From: Myxococcales bacterium
GTDB taxonomy: Bacteria > Myxococcota_A > Polyangia > Haliangiales > Haliangiaceae
Direction of reading: 5' to 3'
Assembly (NCBI GenBank): GCA_947483555.1
Contig: CANKMW010000001.1
Coordinates: forward strand, 186,001 to 250,000
Length of the DNA stretch: 64,000 nucleotides
The notes beneath the pieces are model-generated. The model searched no databases. It saw only the letters and a list, made by a program, of their open reading frames with translations, and was not told where the DNA came from. Positions within the stretch are counted from its first letter, which is position 1. The number at the start of each line of letters is the position of its first letter. Below, one piece after another: positions 1 to 8,540 of this stretch. The position numbers and the translations under genes were made by a program.

Positions 1-186
1 GCCGGCGACACCGTCAGCGAGGTGCTGTCGTACGTCGACTATTCGCCGTCCGACCTGCTCGGCCGGCTGCGCGCCAACGTCGAGATCGCGCTGCGCAAGA
101 AGCTGCTCACCCTCGACGAATCGCGCTCGCTGATCAACCGGTTCCGCCAGGGGATGATCGGCTACACGTACCTGGACAAGGAGTGA
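1..186 (+). CDS. speA: Biosynthetic arginine decarboxylase, C-terminal fragment
   Basis: The window opens inside this gene; 61 codons and the stop are visible. The residues GDTVSEVLSYVDYSP followed, near the end, by GYTYLDKE match the very C-terminus of the long (about 630 residue) PLP-dependent SpeA family, which converts arginine to agmatine for polyamine synthesis in the cytoplasm. The catalytic part lies upstream of the window. Its TGA stop is embedded in the GTGA start of the next gene, so the two are translationally coupled. The identification rests on the short, conserved C-terminal motif only. Confidence 0.8.
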   Translation, partial: AGDTVSEVLSYVDYSPSDLLGRLRANVEIALRKKLLTLDESRSLINRFRQGMIGYTYLDKE

Positions 187-731
187 CCGTGGCTGGCCGT
201 CAGCATGCGCTCGCGCTGATCGTGAGGCTCAGCGTCGCGGCCAGCGTCGCCGCCGGCGGCGCGGCATGCACCAAGGCCGACCACACCGGCGCCCGCCTCG
301 AGCTGGCCGCCGCCACGCTGGTCGTCGAGCAAGCCGATGGCACCCGGCACGTGTTCGCGCTGGCGGCGACCGGCGAGGTCACCTTCGACGGCGAGCGGCT
401 GATCACGCTGCAGCCGAACGGCCACATCGTCATCGATGGCAAGCCGGCGGCCCGCGTCGAGCGCGACGGCACCATCTCGGCGCGCAGCGTCCGCACCAAC
501 GCCATGGTCCACGACGATGGCGCGTTCCTGCTCGGCGGCGAGCCCGAGTTGACCCTGGGTGCCGACGGCGTGGCCAGCGGGCCGCTCCTGACCACGATGG
601 ATCATCCGCGCCTGGCGCTCGAGGGTGCCCGGGTCCGCTACCAGGGCCCACCGGGGGCCCGGCGCGCGGTCATGGTCGGCTTCGCCGCCTTCGTGACCGG
701 CCTGCCGGCCGCGGTCGCCGACCGACCCTGA
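183..731 (+). CDS. Small exported protein coupled to speA, function unknown
   Basis: 182 residues. The GTG start overlaps the speA stop (GTGA). The N-terminus is basic, then hydrophobic, and ends in a degenerate lipobox (GGAAC, Cys at about residue 29), so it is probably a lipoprotein or secreted protein. The mature part is rich in short beta-type stretches with repeated 'DG' turns (for example VEQADGTRHVFAL and LQPNGHIVIDGKPAARV), suggesting a small beta-sheet domain. I do not recognise a family. Coupling to speA is the only hint of a role and may simply reflect shared expression. Confidence 0.65.
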   Translation: MTVAGRQHALALIVRLSVAASVAAGGAACTKADHTGARLELAAATLVVEQADGTRHVFALAATGEVTFDGERLITLQPNGHIVIDGKPAARVERDGTISARSVRTNAMVHDDGAFLLGGEPELTLGADGVASGPLLTTMDHPRLALEGARVRYQGPPGARRAVMVGFAAFVTGLPAAVADRP

Positions 732-750
732 CCGCTCCCGCCGACACAGG

Positions 751-2295
751 TCACGTGGCCAGCTTGCGGTAGAGATCGAGGCCGGCGCGCATGGTGCCGG
801 CCACGCTCGGATAGCCGGCGGTGGCGTTGGCCAGCCACAGGTTGCGGAACGGCGTCTCGGCCGGGACCCGGCCGAGGCCGACGCTGGCCGGGGTCAGCGC
901 GGCGCCGTAGGCGTTGCCCTCGGGCGCGGCGCAGAACCGCTCGTTGGTGACCGGCGTGCCCATCACCCGCATCTCCAGGTGGCCGCGCAGCCCGGGCACG
1001 TAGCGCTCCTCGACGATCGCCAGCATGCGGTCGCGCAGCTTCTTCTTCTCGGCGTTGTAACGCCGGCGATCGGTGTCGCGCAGGCGGCGGAAGTAGGCGT
1101 GGGGCGCGCTGGTCGCCAGCTCCAGGATCTGGTGGCCGGGCGGGCACAGCCCGGGCGCGTCCGTGTGCAGGGTCGGCGTCGACATGAACAGCCACGGCTC
1201 GTCGAAGCTCAGGTCGACGAGCTGGCGCCGGTAGATCGCGTTGAGATCGTCGTGCGGATAGTGCCAGACGTTGTGCGACCCGAAGCCGTGATCGCGCAGG
1301 TCGATCCCGGACACGCCCAGGTACAGGGTCAGGTTCCCCGACGAGTACGCGTAGCGCAGGCGCCGGCCCCAGCCGCCGGGCAGGCGGTGCCGGTTCATCA
1401 TCGCCGCGGTCCGGCGCGGATCGACGTTCGACACGTAGCGGCTGGCGGTGAAGGTGCGGCCGTCGCGCGCGCGCACGCCGACCACGCGATCGCCCTCGAC
1501 CAGGATGCGCTCGATCGGCGTCGACAGCAGCAGCTGGCAGCCGGCCCCGCCGCGGACCCGGTCGGCGATGCTGCCCACCAGGTGCTGGAAGTGGCGCTCG
1601 GGGTAGTACGCGCCGCGGTCGTAGCCGCGGACCAGCGCGACGTGCAGGAGCAGGGACACCTCGGCGGGCGGCAGGAGGTAGTCCCCGGCCTGGCCGGCCA
1701 GCACCGCCTGCAACCGCTGCGGCATGCGCAGGTGATCGTAGAGGCGCTGCAGGGTCCAGGTGCGGTAGCGCAGCAGGTGCGGCAGGCGCAGCGGCGCCGT
1801 CATCAGCTCGCGCCAGCCCAGCTTGGGCGGCATGCGGTCGAGCTCGCGGCCGATCGCCGCGACCGCGTCGAAGTAGCCGCGCACCGGCGTCACCGCGTCG
1901 GGGAAGCGGCGGATCAGGCGGTCGCGGAACTTGTCGAGTCCGTTGGGGATGCGGAAACGCTCGCCGCCGATCACGACGTGATCGAAGCCCTCGGGATCGA
2001 GGCGATGAAAGCGCACCGTTTCGGCCAGGTCGAGGCGGCGCAGCACCTCGTGCACGGTCTCGCCCTCGCCACAGGCGAAGATGTAGTGGACCTGCGCGCA
2101 GAAGCGGTACGCGCCCATCGCGAAGGTGTGGGCGTAGCCGCCCGGCGTGTCGTGGGCCTCGACCACCAGCACCCGGCGCCCGTCGGCCGCGAGCAGCGCC
2201 GCGACGGTCAAGCCGGCCATGCCGGCGCCGATGACCAGATCGTCGAAGCAGGTGGTGGCGGGATCGACGGGCGGCAGGATGCGGCCAGATACCAC
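751..2295 (-). CDS. FAD-dependent oxidoreductase, carotenoid isomerase / retinol saturase-like
   Basis: 514 residues, GTG start. Residues 20-50 form a Rossmann dinucleotide-binding motif (VIGAGMAGLTVAALLA, acidic end at VVEAHDTPGG), as in phytoene-desaturase-type flavoproteins (CrtI, CrtISO, all-trans-retinol 13,14-reductase). The C-terminal part carries the second FAD-contact region (TPVTNERFCAAPEGNAYG, then NLWLANATAGYP and an aromatic/Arg tail). Length and the GGYAHTF motif after the Rossmann fold fit CrtISO/RetSat-like enzymes. The substrate cannot be read from sequence; there are no other carotenoid genes in the window. It converges on the preceding gene with only about 19 bases between stops. 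Confidence 0.8.
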   Translation of the reverse strand: MVSGRILPPVDPATTCFDDLVIGAGMAGLTVAALLAADGRRVLVVEAHDTPGGYAHTFAMGAYRFCAQVHYIFACGEGETVHEVLRRLDLAETVRFHRLDPEGFDHVVIGGERFRIPNGLDKFRDRLIRRFPDAVTPVRGYFDAVAAIGRELDRMPPKLGWRELMTAPLRLPHLLRYRTWTLQRLYDHLRMPQRLQAVLAGQAGDYLLPPAEVSLLLHVALVRGYDRGAYYPERHFQHLVGSIADRVRGGAGCQLLLSTPIERILVEGDRVVGVRARDGRTFTASRYVSNVDPRRTAAMMNRHRLPGGWGRRLRYAYSSGNLTLYLGVSGIDLRDHGFGSHNVWHYPHDDLNAIYRRQLVDLSFDEPWLFMSTPTLHTDAPGLCPPGHQILELATSAPHAYFRRLRDTDRRRYNAEKKKLRDRMLAIVEERYVPGLRGHLEMRVMGTPVTNERFCAAPEGNAYGAALTPASVGLGRVPAETPFRNLWLANATAGYPSVAGTMRAGLDLYRKLAT

Positions 2296-2388
2296 GGACG
2301 CGGCGCGACCGTTCGCGCTGTGATCAAGCGCCGGTCACCCTGGACCTCATCGTCGTCGAGCCGGCGAGGCATGATAGAGTCCGGCGGC

Positions 2389-2859
2389 ATGCACTTCGAT
2401 GCCTCGGACCTCGCCGCCATGGACGACGCCCAGCGCGTGGCCGTCCTCGAGACGATGGTGGTCGGGTTGATCGCCGACGACAAGGTCAATCCCGCCGAGA
2501 TCAGGCGGTTCGACGAGATCGTGCTGGGGCTGCCCTGGGGCGTCGAGCGCGACGTGCTGGTCGCGATGATCCAGGGCGCCCGCGACCGACTGGTCGCGCT
2601 GAAGACGCCGGCCGAGATCCACGACTACGTGGTGAACCTGGCCCACCGGCTACCGTCGCAGACGCTGCGCGAGAAGGTCGTGTTCACGATCGCGACGCTG
2701 ATGTACTCCGACGGAGAGCTGGTCCAGACCGAGAAGAACGTGCTCGGGCTGTTCGTGGTCGCGTTCGGCATCACCAGCGATCGCGCCGCCGCGATCAAGG
2801 ACGCGCTGAGACTGGGCCCCACGACGGTGACGAAGCCGCCGGAGACGACCGGCAACTGA
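2389..2859 (+). CDS. TerB-family tellurite-resistance-like protein
   Basis: 156 residues from the ATG at 2389; an in-frame ATG at 2371 would add six residues and neither has a clear ribosome binding site. The protein is all-helical and acidic. Two stretches with the TerB signature of a small helix, an Asp/Gly turn and a Glu (GLIADDKVNPAEIRRFDEIV at residues about 22-41 and LMYSDGELVQTEKNVL at about 104-119) match the metal-binding acidic repeats of TerB/DjlA-type domains. A role in tellurite resistance is not implied; free-standing TerB proteins are mostly uncharacterised. Another stand-alone TerB gene lies at 44020-44385. Confidence 0.75.
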   Translation: MHFDASDLAAMDDAQRVAVLETMVVGLIADDKVNPAEIRRFDEIVLGLPWGVERDVLVAMIQGARDRLVALKTPAEIHDYVVNLAHRLPSQTLREKVVFTIATLMYSDGELVQTEKNVLGLFVVAFGITSDRAAAIKDALRLGPTTVTKPPETTGN

Positions 2860-2975
2860 GCTCGGCGCGCGGCTTCCGCTGGCCAGCCCAGCTGCCACTG
2901 TCGCTGTCCGCGCCAGTTGTCAGCTCTTGTTTTCAAGGAGATAGACTGGTCCGGTCGTTGCATGGTCCGACCACC

Positions 2976-4355
2976 ATGCTCATGCGCCCCCTCTCGCTGC
3001 TCCTCGCCTTCGCCTCGATCACCGCGCCTCTGCTCCACGCCGGCTGCACCGGCGCGAGCGACAAGGAGGCGGAGGATCCCTTCGCCATTCACATCTCGTC
3101 GGACGGCAAGGCCGACGGCACGGCGGGGGTGGTCTCGGCCGAGGATCTGGCCCGCATCGACGGCGCGTTCGAGACCGCGATCGCGCGCGGCGACACCACC
3201 GTCGCATCGCTCGAACGGGAGATCGCGCGGCTCGAGGCCGACAACCAGCGCAAGGTCGATGAGATCGCACAGCTGGTTCGTCAGATCGATCAACGCCGGC
3301 GCGAGCTCGAGGATCAGCAGCGGAACAACCTCATCTTCTGCGTGTTCTTCCCCAACCCGGCGACCTGCGCGCTCGCCGTGATCATCGCCAACGACGGCCG
3401 CATGCGCGCACTCGAGGGCGACCGCGCCCGCGCCCAGGAAGAGCAGCGCCGGGTGCTGGAGGATCTGGCGGCCTACACCCACCGCCGCGACGAACTGCGC
3501 GCGCGCATCGCCCCGCTGCGCGCCTCGCGCGCGCGCCTGATCGGGTTGTTGCGCAACGGCGTGCCTGCCGTGCCGGTGCCCTCGGTGCTCACCGTCGGCT
3601 CGCCCGCGGCCCGCGCCTACAACCGGGTCGAGGTCTTGCGCCGCATCGGCGACGCCACCCGCAACGAGATCGCGCTCCTGGTCGAGATCCGCAACGCCGC
3701 CGCCGAGCTGGCGGCGGCGCTGGACACCGCCCTGGCCACCGTGCGGGCGCTGGCCACCGATGTCGACGAGCTCCTCGCGGACGCACGCGGCGACTTCTTC
3801 GACATGATCGAGGCGGTCCTGTCGGGCAACGCCGATGCGCTGGCCCGCGACTGGCTCGACGACGCGCTGGCCTCGCGCACCCGCGAGATGCTGGCCGGCC
3901 TGGGCTACCCGGCCGGCGATCTGGTCGAGCACCTCATCGCCACCCGCGGTGAGGGCGAGGTTGATCTCGCCGCCCTGACCCGGAGCCTGCTCGACAAGCT
4001 GCAAGGCGCGTCCGCCACGGTCGTCCACAACACCGTCAGCATGAACGTGCTCGACAACACCGACGCGGTCTCGACGCTGACCGTCCCGGCCGGCACGCGC
4101 GCCGCCAGGATCGAGGTCGCGGTCCGGATCGAGCACACGTGGATCGGCGACCTGCGGGTGTCGCTCGAGCACGGCGGTCGCACGTTCGTGCTTCACGAGC
4201 GCACCGGCGGCGCGGCCGACAACCTGATGAAGACCTACTCGCGGACGCTGCCGTCGGGCTTCGAGGTCGCCGGCGCGTGGAAGCTCCACGTCGCCGATCA
4301 GGCGGTCGAGGACGAGGGCCGGCTCCTGGGGTGGGACCTGACCCTGCGTCCCTAG
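2976..4355 (+). CDS. Coiled-coil lipoprotein with C-terminal P-domain
   Basis: 459 residues from ATG 2976; ATG 2982 is equally possible, and an AAGGAG at 2935-2940 is too far upstream for either. The lipoprotein signal ends APLLHAGC (Cys at about 24). Residues about 65-190 are strongly heptad-like (Glu/Arg/Leu-rich, DNQRKVDEIAQLVRQIDQRR) and interrupted by a hydrophobic segment (CVFFPNPATCALAVIIA). The last ~115 residues, from ATVVHNTVSMNVLDN through LRVSLEHGGRTFVLHERTGG to GRLLGWDLTL, match the proprotein-convertase P-domain (P/Homo B), a calcium-binding jelly roll normally attached to subtilisin-like or metallo-proteases. No protease domain is present here, so it is likely an envelope adhesion or stalk protein; that role is inference. 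Confidence 0.75.
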   Translation: MLMRPLSLLLAFASITAPLLHAGCTGASDKEAEDPFAIHISSDGKADGTAGVVSAEDLARIDGAFETAIARGDTTVASLEREIARLEADNQRKVDEIAQLVRQIDQRRRELEDQQRNNLIFCVFFPNPATCALAVIIANDGRMRALEGDRARAQEEQRRVLEDLAAYTHRRDELRARIAPLRASRARLIGLLRNGVPAVPVPSVLTVGSPAARAYNRVEVLRRIGDATRNEIALLVEIRNAAAELAAALDTALATVRALATDVDELLADARGDFFDMIEAVLSGNADALARDWLDDALASRTREMLAGLGYPAGDLVEHLIATRGEGEVDLAALTRSLLDKLQGASATVVHNTVSMNVLDNTDAVSTLTVPAGTRAARIEVAVRIEHTWIGDLRVSLEHGGRTFVLHERTGGAADNLMKTYSRTLPSGFEVAGAWKLHVADQAVEDEGRLLGWDLTLRP

Positions 4356-4366
4356 CCCGGCGCACG

Positions 4367-4386
4367 GTCCCGGCGACGGCCGGGAC
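4367..4386. terminator. Hairpin between convergent genes
   Basis: A perfect 8-bp stem (GTCCCGGC / GCCGGGAC) with a 4-base loop lies between the P-domain lipoprotein and the convergent gene ending at 4386. Its right arm runs into that gene's stop codon. There is no T tract on either side, so it would be a weak intrinsic or a Rho-assisted bidirectional terminator. Confidence 0.55.
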
Positions 4387-4958
4387 TACAGCCGGCGCTG
4401 GCCGCGGGCGAGGAAGTTCGCGAATCGATCCCACTCGATGAGGCCGAGGGCGTCATCGACCGGGGCACCGTCGCGCGAGCCGTCGCCGAAGGTGGCGGCG
4501 CAGGCCGCGGACAGGAAGTCGCGCGGCGCCAGGTTGCCCCACCGTCCGCCGCCGGGCGCGTCGACCTCGTCGGCGTCGACGGCGAAGAAGCTGCCCGAGG
4601 CGTCAGCCAGCCCGGAGCGGACCAGCTCGTCGAGATCGAGGATCTGATCGCGGACCGTGGCCTCCCAGGTCGTGAAGCTGTCGGGGACCGCGTCGATCGT
4701 CTGATCGCGCAGCGCCCGCCAGCCGGGGTCGAACGGCGGTGCGGGGGCGTCGAAGGCCGCGGCCAGGAGCTCGGCGAGCTCGGGGGCGGTGAGGTACGCC
4801 CGCCCGGCGCGGTGGCGCTCGGCGCCGAGGCGCCACAACGCGCGCAGGTACTCGTCGAGTGGACGCTCGGTATCGCCCGACATCTCGGCGACGTAGGTAC
4901 AGAGCTCGCGTGCGGTGCGCACCCGGGCAAGCTCGACGGTTCTTGTCGCGGCGACCAT
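4386..4958 (-). CDS. Conserved-looking hypothetical protein
   Basis: 190 residues, ATG start at 4958. No signal peptide or membrane segment. The protein is acidic and mostly helical, with a motif-like C-terminal third (GRWGNLAPRDFLSAACAATF, then ALGLIEWDRFANFLARGQRRL). I do not recognise a family. It is a single gene converging on the P-domain lipoprotein and separated by 136 bases from the run of exported genes that starts at 9445 and ends at 5095. High-GC third-codon positions and the absence of frame breaks support that it is coding. Confidence 0.6.
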   Translation of the reverse strand: MVAATRTVELARVRTARELCTYVAEMSGDTERPLDEYLRALWRLGAERHRAGRAYLTAPELAELLAAAFDAPAPPFDPGWRALRDQTIDAVPDSFTTWEATVRDQILDLDELVRSGLADASGSFFAVDADEVDAPGGGRWGNLAPRDFLSAACAATFGDGSRDGAPVDDALGLIEWDRFANFLARGQRRL

Positions 4959-5094
4959 GTGTGCCCCGTTGTACGCTCGGGGCGCGGATCACGACCTGGC
5001 AAGATGGCCCCCGGACGACCTTTGCCGCGGCTTGCCACCGCTGGCGATGCAACCGGCGCAACCGACGCAACGTCGAACGCCGCCGTTGCGCTGA

Positions 5095-5583
5095 CTAGGG
5101 TCCGGACAGCGCCAGCGCCGCGGTGCAGTCACCGTCGCCTTCGTGCCCGGCGCTGTCGACCAGGACCACGCAGAACACCGCCACCCCGGCGGCGGGAGCG
5201 ACCACGCCGAGGGCGGCGCAGGCCGGCGGCGCGGCGGCGGCGAGCACGACCGAACCGACGTCGTTGACCCGCAGCTCGAGCTCGCCGGTGATCGACACCT
5301 GCTCGGCGACCGCCTCGTCGCTGGCGATCGACGGCAGCATCAGCTCGGTGACCACCGCGTCGGCTCGGCAGTCGTGGACGCGGGCCAGGCCGCGGCCGAG
5401 ATCGCCATCCCCGTCGGCGTACGCGATCACGATCGCCAGGTCGTTGCGGGTGTCGTCGCCGAGGTACAGGGTCTCGGGGGCCGCCGAGATCACGGTCGCG
5501 GATGGTTCGGGTGCCGGATCCGAGCAGGCCACCAGCGCCGCGGCGCCGGCGAGGGTGATGAGCGTGGAGATGACGGCGCGCAT
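5095..5583 (-). CDS. Small lipoprotein, last gene of exported-protein operon
   Basis: 162 residues with a classical lipoprotein signal (MRAVISTLITLAGAAALVAC, Cys 20). The mature part opens with a Pro/Ala spacer and then a beta-rich domain with a DGDGDLGRG turn that could bind calcium. Two Cys pairs may form disulfides (HDCRADAV, PPACAALG, VFCVVL, GDCTAAL). No family recognised. It starts 8 bases after the PSCyt1-like gene, at the end of the 9445-5095 minus-strand run, so it probably works with those exported proteins. Confidence 0.65.
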   Translation of the reverse strand: MRAVISTLITLAGAAALVACSDPAPEPSATVISAAPETLYLGDDTRNDLAIVIAYADGDGDLGRGLARVHDCRADAVVTELMLPSIASDEAVAEQVSITGELELRVNDVGSVVLAAAAPPACAALGVVAPAAGVAVFCVVLVDSAGHEGDGDCTAALALSGP

Positions 5584-5591
5584 GGGGGCTC

Positions 5592-6539
5592 CTACTGGAT
5601 CGTGATCGGCGCGGCGCCGAACTCGATGGTGGCGATGCCGTTGCTGAGGCTGTCGACGTACACACAGATCACGGTCAGGGTCAGGCCGGCGGCCGCCACG
5701 TCCTGACGGGCGCCGGTGTCGGGATTCAGCAGCGTGATGGTGGTCGGGATGGTCCAGCTGCGGCGGAAGTTGAGGACGTCGCCGGTGCCCATCGGACCGC
5801 CGGCGTCGTAGCTGGTCGCGCCGACGTGCGGATCCATCGCCGCGCCGGGGTTGATGATCGCGGAGCGGCCGTCGGGCGCGTTGAGCACGAAGGCGCCGAA
5901 CGGGATCATGGCGTCGGCGGTCTCGAAGTCGCGCACGGTGTGGCGCAGCGTGATGGTGGCGCCGGCGTTGACCCGCACCGGGCCGGCGGTGTCGAGCCGC
6001 CCGCCGCCGCTGTCGAAGATGCCGATCTCGGGACGGGTCGGCGGGTTGTTGAGCACCGGCGCCGGCGTCGCGCCGGGCTCGCGCAGGGCGCCGCCGCGGA
6101 TCCACGCCTCGACGGCGGCGATCTGGGCCTCGTCGAGCGGATCGGCGCCCAGCGGCATGCGCGTGGCGACGCCGCGATTGCGCAGCTTGTCGATCAGGAC
6201 GCTGGTGGCCGGGTTGCCGGGGTCGACGCGCAGGAGCGTCGGCTTCTCCAGCGCCGGCCGGTTCACCAGGTACGCGTAGGCGTTACCGGGCGTCGACAGG
6301 TTGGGCTCGAACTGGCCGTTGTGGCACAGGCCGGGCTGGCCCGAGCAGCGGGGCGCGATGATGGTGCGGTGGAGGTCGTCGAAGCTCCCGGGTGCCGGCA
6401 CCCGATCGACGGCCAGCGGATCCGGATCGACCGCGGCGTCGACGTGATCGCCATCGACGTCGAGCTCCGAGCCGCAGGCGGCCAGCGCGACGGCTGGCAG
6501 CGCGATCCAGCACGCGGTCAGCGCCGCGCGCACGATCAC
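5592..6539 (-). CDS. PSCyt1-like lipoprotein with non-canonical Cys/His motif
   Basis: 315 residues; lipoprotein signal ending AVALAAC. Residues about 50-160 resemble the planctomycete-type cytochrome c domain (PSCyt1): FDDLHRTIIAPRCS, then LCHNG, spacing to a stretch about solute groups and 'RMPLGADPLDEAQIAAVEAW' and IRGGA, which is the usual end of the domain. The heme motif CxxCH is replaced by C-x6-CH (CSGQPGLCH), so covalent heme attachment is doubtful. The C-terminal half is a beta-rich domain with no family I recognise. The start overlaps the stop of the DUF1501-like gene by 4 bases (ATGA), arguing for coupled translation. Confidence 0.65.
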   Translation of the reverse strand: MIVRAALTACWIALPAVALAACGSELDVDGDHVDAAVDPDPLAVDRVPAPGSFDDLHRTIIAPRCSGQPGLCHNGQFEPNLSTPGNAYAYLVNRPALEKPTLLRVDPGNPATSVLIDKLRNRGVATRMPLGADPLDEAQIAAVEAWIRGGALREPGATPAPVLNNPPTRPEIGIFDSGGGRLDTAGPVRVNAGATITLRHTVRDFETADAMIPFGAFVLNAPDGRSAIINPGAAMDPHVGATSYDAGGPMGTGDVLNFRRSWTIPTTITLLNPDTGARQDVAAAGLTLTVICVYVDSLSNGIATIEFGAAPITIQ

Positions 6540-7990
6540 GACAGCACCTCCTGCACCACCAGGCCCGGCCGCTTGCTGGCCGTGGTCAGGTCGCCGGTGA
6601 GCCGATCGCCATGGCCGAGCAGCGTCATGCCGGTCATGACCGCGTCGATGGTCTCGTAGCGACCCGAGCTGCGGCCGGTCTGCGTGATGCCGGTCGGCGC
6701 GATGACCTGGTTGCGGCGGATGTCGGGCCCGAGCATCAGCATCCAGGTGTTGCGGTCACCGTCGTCGCCCTGACCGTGATCGATGCCGGAGCGACCCAGG
6801 CTGTCCGGGTTCTGGCCGTTGAAGAACAGGTGGCGGCCGTGCTCGGGCATCACGATGAGCGTGGTCTCGTCGCGCAGGGACGGATGGGCCTGGATGAACG
6901 CCCACAGGTGCGCGACCGCGGCGTCGGCGATCTGCTGCGCCCGCAGGTAGCCGTTGAAGTCCTGGTGGCAGGTGTCGACGTCGAGCAGCGTCATCGCCAG
7001 CAGCGCGGGCTGGAACTGGTCGAGCACGCGCTCGGCGTGGAACACCGTCAGCGCGTCGGCGGTCGAGTCGAGGCCGCCGTCGTCGGCGCGCATGCCGATG
7101 CCGAAGCTGTCCGGGAAGTAGGTCTGGTAGGTGGCGTCGGCGAAGAAGCCGCCGACGTGACCCTGGATCTGCGCCGCCTCGTCGGGGGCGGCGTGCGGAA
7201 ACAGATCGTCGCGATCCCAGCCCGGCGTGTTGGCGTCGATCACGGCCGACAGCCGCGCCACCGCGGCGTCGGCGGCGGCGTCGCGCGGCACGGTCGGCAG
7301 CGCCTGGGTACCGACGTCGAGCGAGCGCGTGCCGCTGGTCACGATCGGCACCAGCGGCGACATCACGCCGGGCGGCTGCAGATACGTCGGCGCGAAGCGC
7401 GGCCCATAGAGCGGATGGCCACTGGTCAGGAGGGCGCGGTAGAAGCCGCCGGGGTTGGACAGGTACCAGGCGTCGGTCGATGGCGCGTTGGCGCCCTTGC
7501 GGTGGATCTCGAAGATGGTCGGCGTCGTCAAGCGGGCATCGGCGCGGTTCTCGATCATGTTGTAGGCGCCCGACAGCAGGCAGCCGTGGCCCTGCAGGTG
7601 GCCGGGCGGGCCGTCGGCGTAGCGCAGGTTGGTGACCAGCGTGCCCTCGGTGTGGAGCGGCGTCCCGCGGACCGCTGGCAACACCAGCCCGCGCGCCATG
7701 GCGGCGTACTCGGGCGCGATGCGCGGCGCGCCGGCGGGCCCCGAGCCGAAACCCGAGATCAGCGGCGTGGTGCCGAACAGGTTGGGCATGGTCGCGCCCT
7801 CGGCCATGCCGAGCGACTCGCGGAGGCGGAGGCCGCCGCCGATGCCGACCAGCACCACCCGGCGGGTCGCCAGCGCGCCGCCGCCCCAGGCCTTGCGGAC
7901 CCGGACCAGCGGTGACAGCCCGGTGCCGGCAGCGGCGAGGCCCGCGGCGGCGAGGCCGCCACGGAGAAGATTGCGTCGATTGATCGCCAT
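6536..7990 (-). CDS. Tat-exported DUF1501 / alkaline-phosphatase-fold-like protein
   Basis: 484 residues. The N-terminus has a twin-arginine signal (INRRNLLRGGLAAAGLAAAG), indicating folded export. The remainder resembles DUF1501/sulfatase-superfamily proteins: a metal-site-like MPEHGRHLFF stretch near residue 375, HGQGDDGDRNTWMLMLGP after it, and VVLVGIGGG near the mature start. DUF1501 proteins are typically encoded beside DUF1549/PSCyt genes in Planctomycetes and myxobacteria, as here. Whether it has catalytic activity is unknown; the canonical nucleophile context of alkaline phosphatases is not obvious. It sits 16 bases after the DUF4214-like gene and overlaps the next gene. Confidence 0.7.
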   Translation of the reverse strand: MAINRRNLLRGGLAAAGLAAAGTGLSPLVRVRKAWGGGALATRRVVLVGIGGGLRLRESLGMAEGATMPNLFGTTPLISGFGSGPAGAPRIAPEYAAMARGLVLPAVRGTPLHTEGTLVTNLRYADGPPGHLQGHGCLLSGAYNMIENRADARLTTPTIFEIHRKGANAPSTDAWYLSNPGGFYRALLTSGHPLYGPRFAPTYLQPPGVMSPLVPIVTSGTRSLDVGTQALPTVPRDAAADAAVARLSAVIDANTPGWDRDDLFPHAAPDEAAQIQGHVGGFFADATYQTYFPDSFGIGMRADDGGLDSTADALTVFHAERVLDQFQPALLAMTLLDVDTCHQDFNGYLRAQQIADAAVAHLWAFIQAHPSLRDETTLIVMPEHGRHLFFNGQNPDSLGRSGIDHGQGDDGDRNTWMLMLGPDIRRNQVIAPTGITQTGRSSGRYETIDAVMTGMTLLGHGDRLTGDLTTASKRPGLVVQEVLS

Positions 7991-8006
7991 GGTGGTTCGG
8001 CTCCGG

Positions 8007-8540
8007 CTACTTCGACTGGTACTCGCGCGAGCCAGCGATGGCGCGCACGATGGCCTTGGGGCCGACGGCAGAGTCAGAGGTCCACTGGCCGACGAACGCC
8101 GACAGCTCGTAGACGTTGGGTTCGCGGCCGAGCAGGCGGCGGAACTGATCGCGAATGAAGGCCTCGGGATCGCTCACCGACGCCTTGCTGGGCAGGACGA
8201 CCTGATCGGACCCGACGATGCCGGCGACGATCAGCGCCCGCAGCGGCCCCGGATCGCCCATGCCATCGAGCGTGTTGACCAGGAAGGTCTCCTCGTCGAT
8301 GGGCAGGTTGAACGCCGGCTGGCCATTGAACGTGACCGCGAAGTCGTAGCGCTCGGGGGCGCGACCGAGGACGTCGGCGAACAACCCGCGCACGAACTGG
8401 CTCGAGGTCTTCGAGCGCGCCGTGGCGCTGGTGCCGTCGTCCTCGCCGACCGTGGCGCTGTCGAAGTCGTAGGTGGTGTCGCAGGCGCCGAGCGCCAGCG
8501 CGGCGGCGGCGGCGAGGCCGATCAGGTGCAGGTGCCTCAT
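8007..8540 (-). CDS. Lipoprotein with DUF4214-like repeats
   Basis: 177 residues with a lipoprotein signal (LAAAAALALGAC, Cys about 20). The mature part holds two related segments: FVRGLFADVLGRAPERYDF and FIRDQFRRLLGREPNVYEL, the latter followed by WTSDSAVGPKAIVRAIAGSREY. 'LGR.P' followed by '..I..S.EY' is the signature of DUF4214, found in secreted surface or sheath-associated proteins. Related segments occur in the upstream gene (FDRYLARQPSSAE, VLSSKEYF), so the two proteins share this module. It overlaps that upstream gene by 4 bases, consistent with one transcript. Confidence 0.65.
   Translation of the reverse strand: MRHLHLIGLAAAAALALGACDTTYDFDSATVGEDDGTSATARSKTSSQFVRGLFADVLGRAPERYDFAVTFNGQPAFNLPIDEETFLVNTLDGMGDPGPLRALIVAGIVGSDQVVLPSKASVSDPEAFIRDQFRRLLGREPNVYELSAFVGQWTSDSAVGPKAIVRAIAGSREYQSK

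Noticed and set aside
979..2370. A long plus-strand frame extending the TerB gene upstream for about 460 codons
   Set aside because: It runs antisense through the FAD oxidoreductase gene, whose motifs are well defined. The TerB part only begins near 2389.
5592..6539. Cytochrome c with a CxxCH heme-binding motif
   Set aside because: The only matching position is C-x6-CH, so I do not claim covalent heme.
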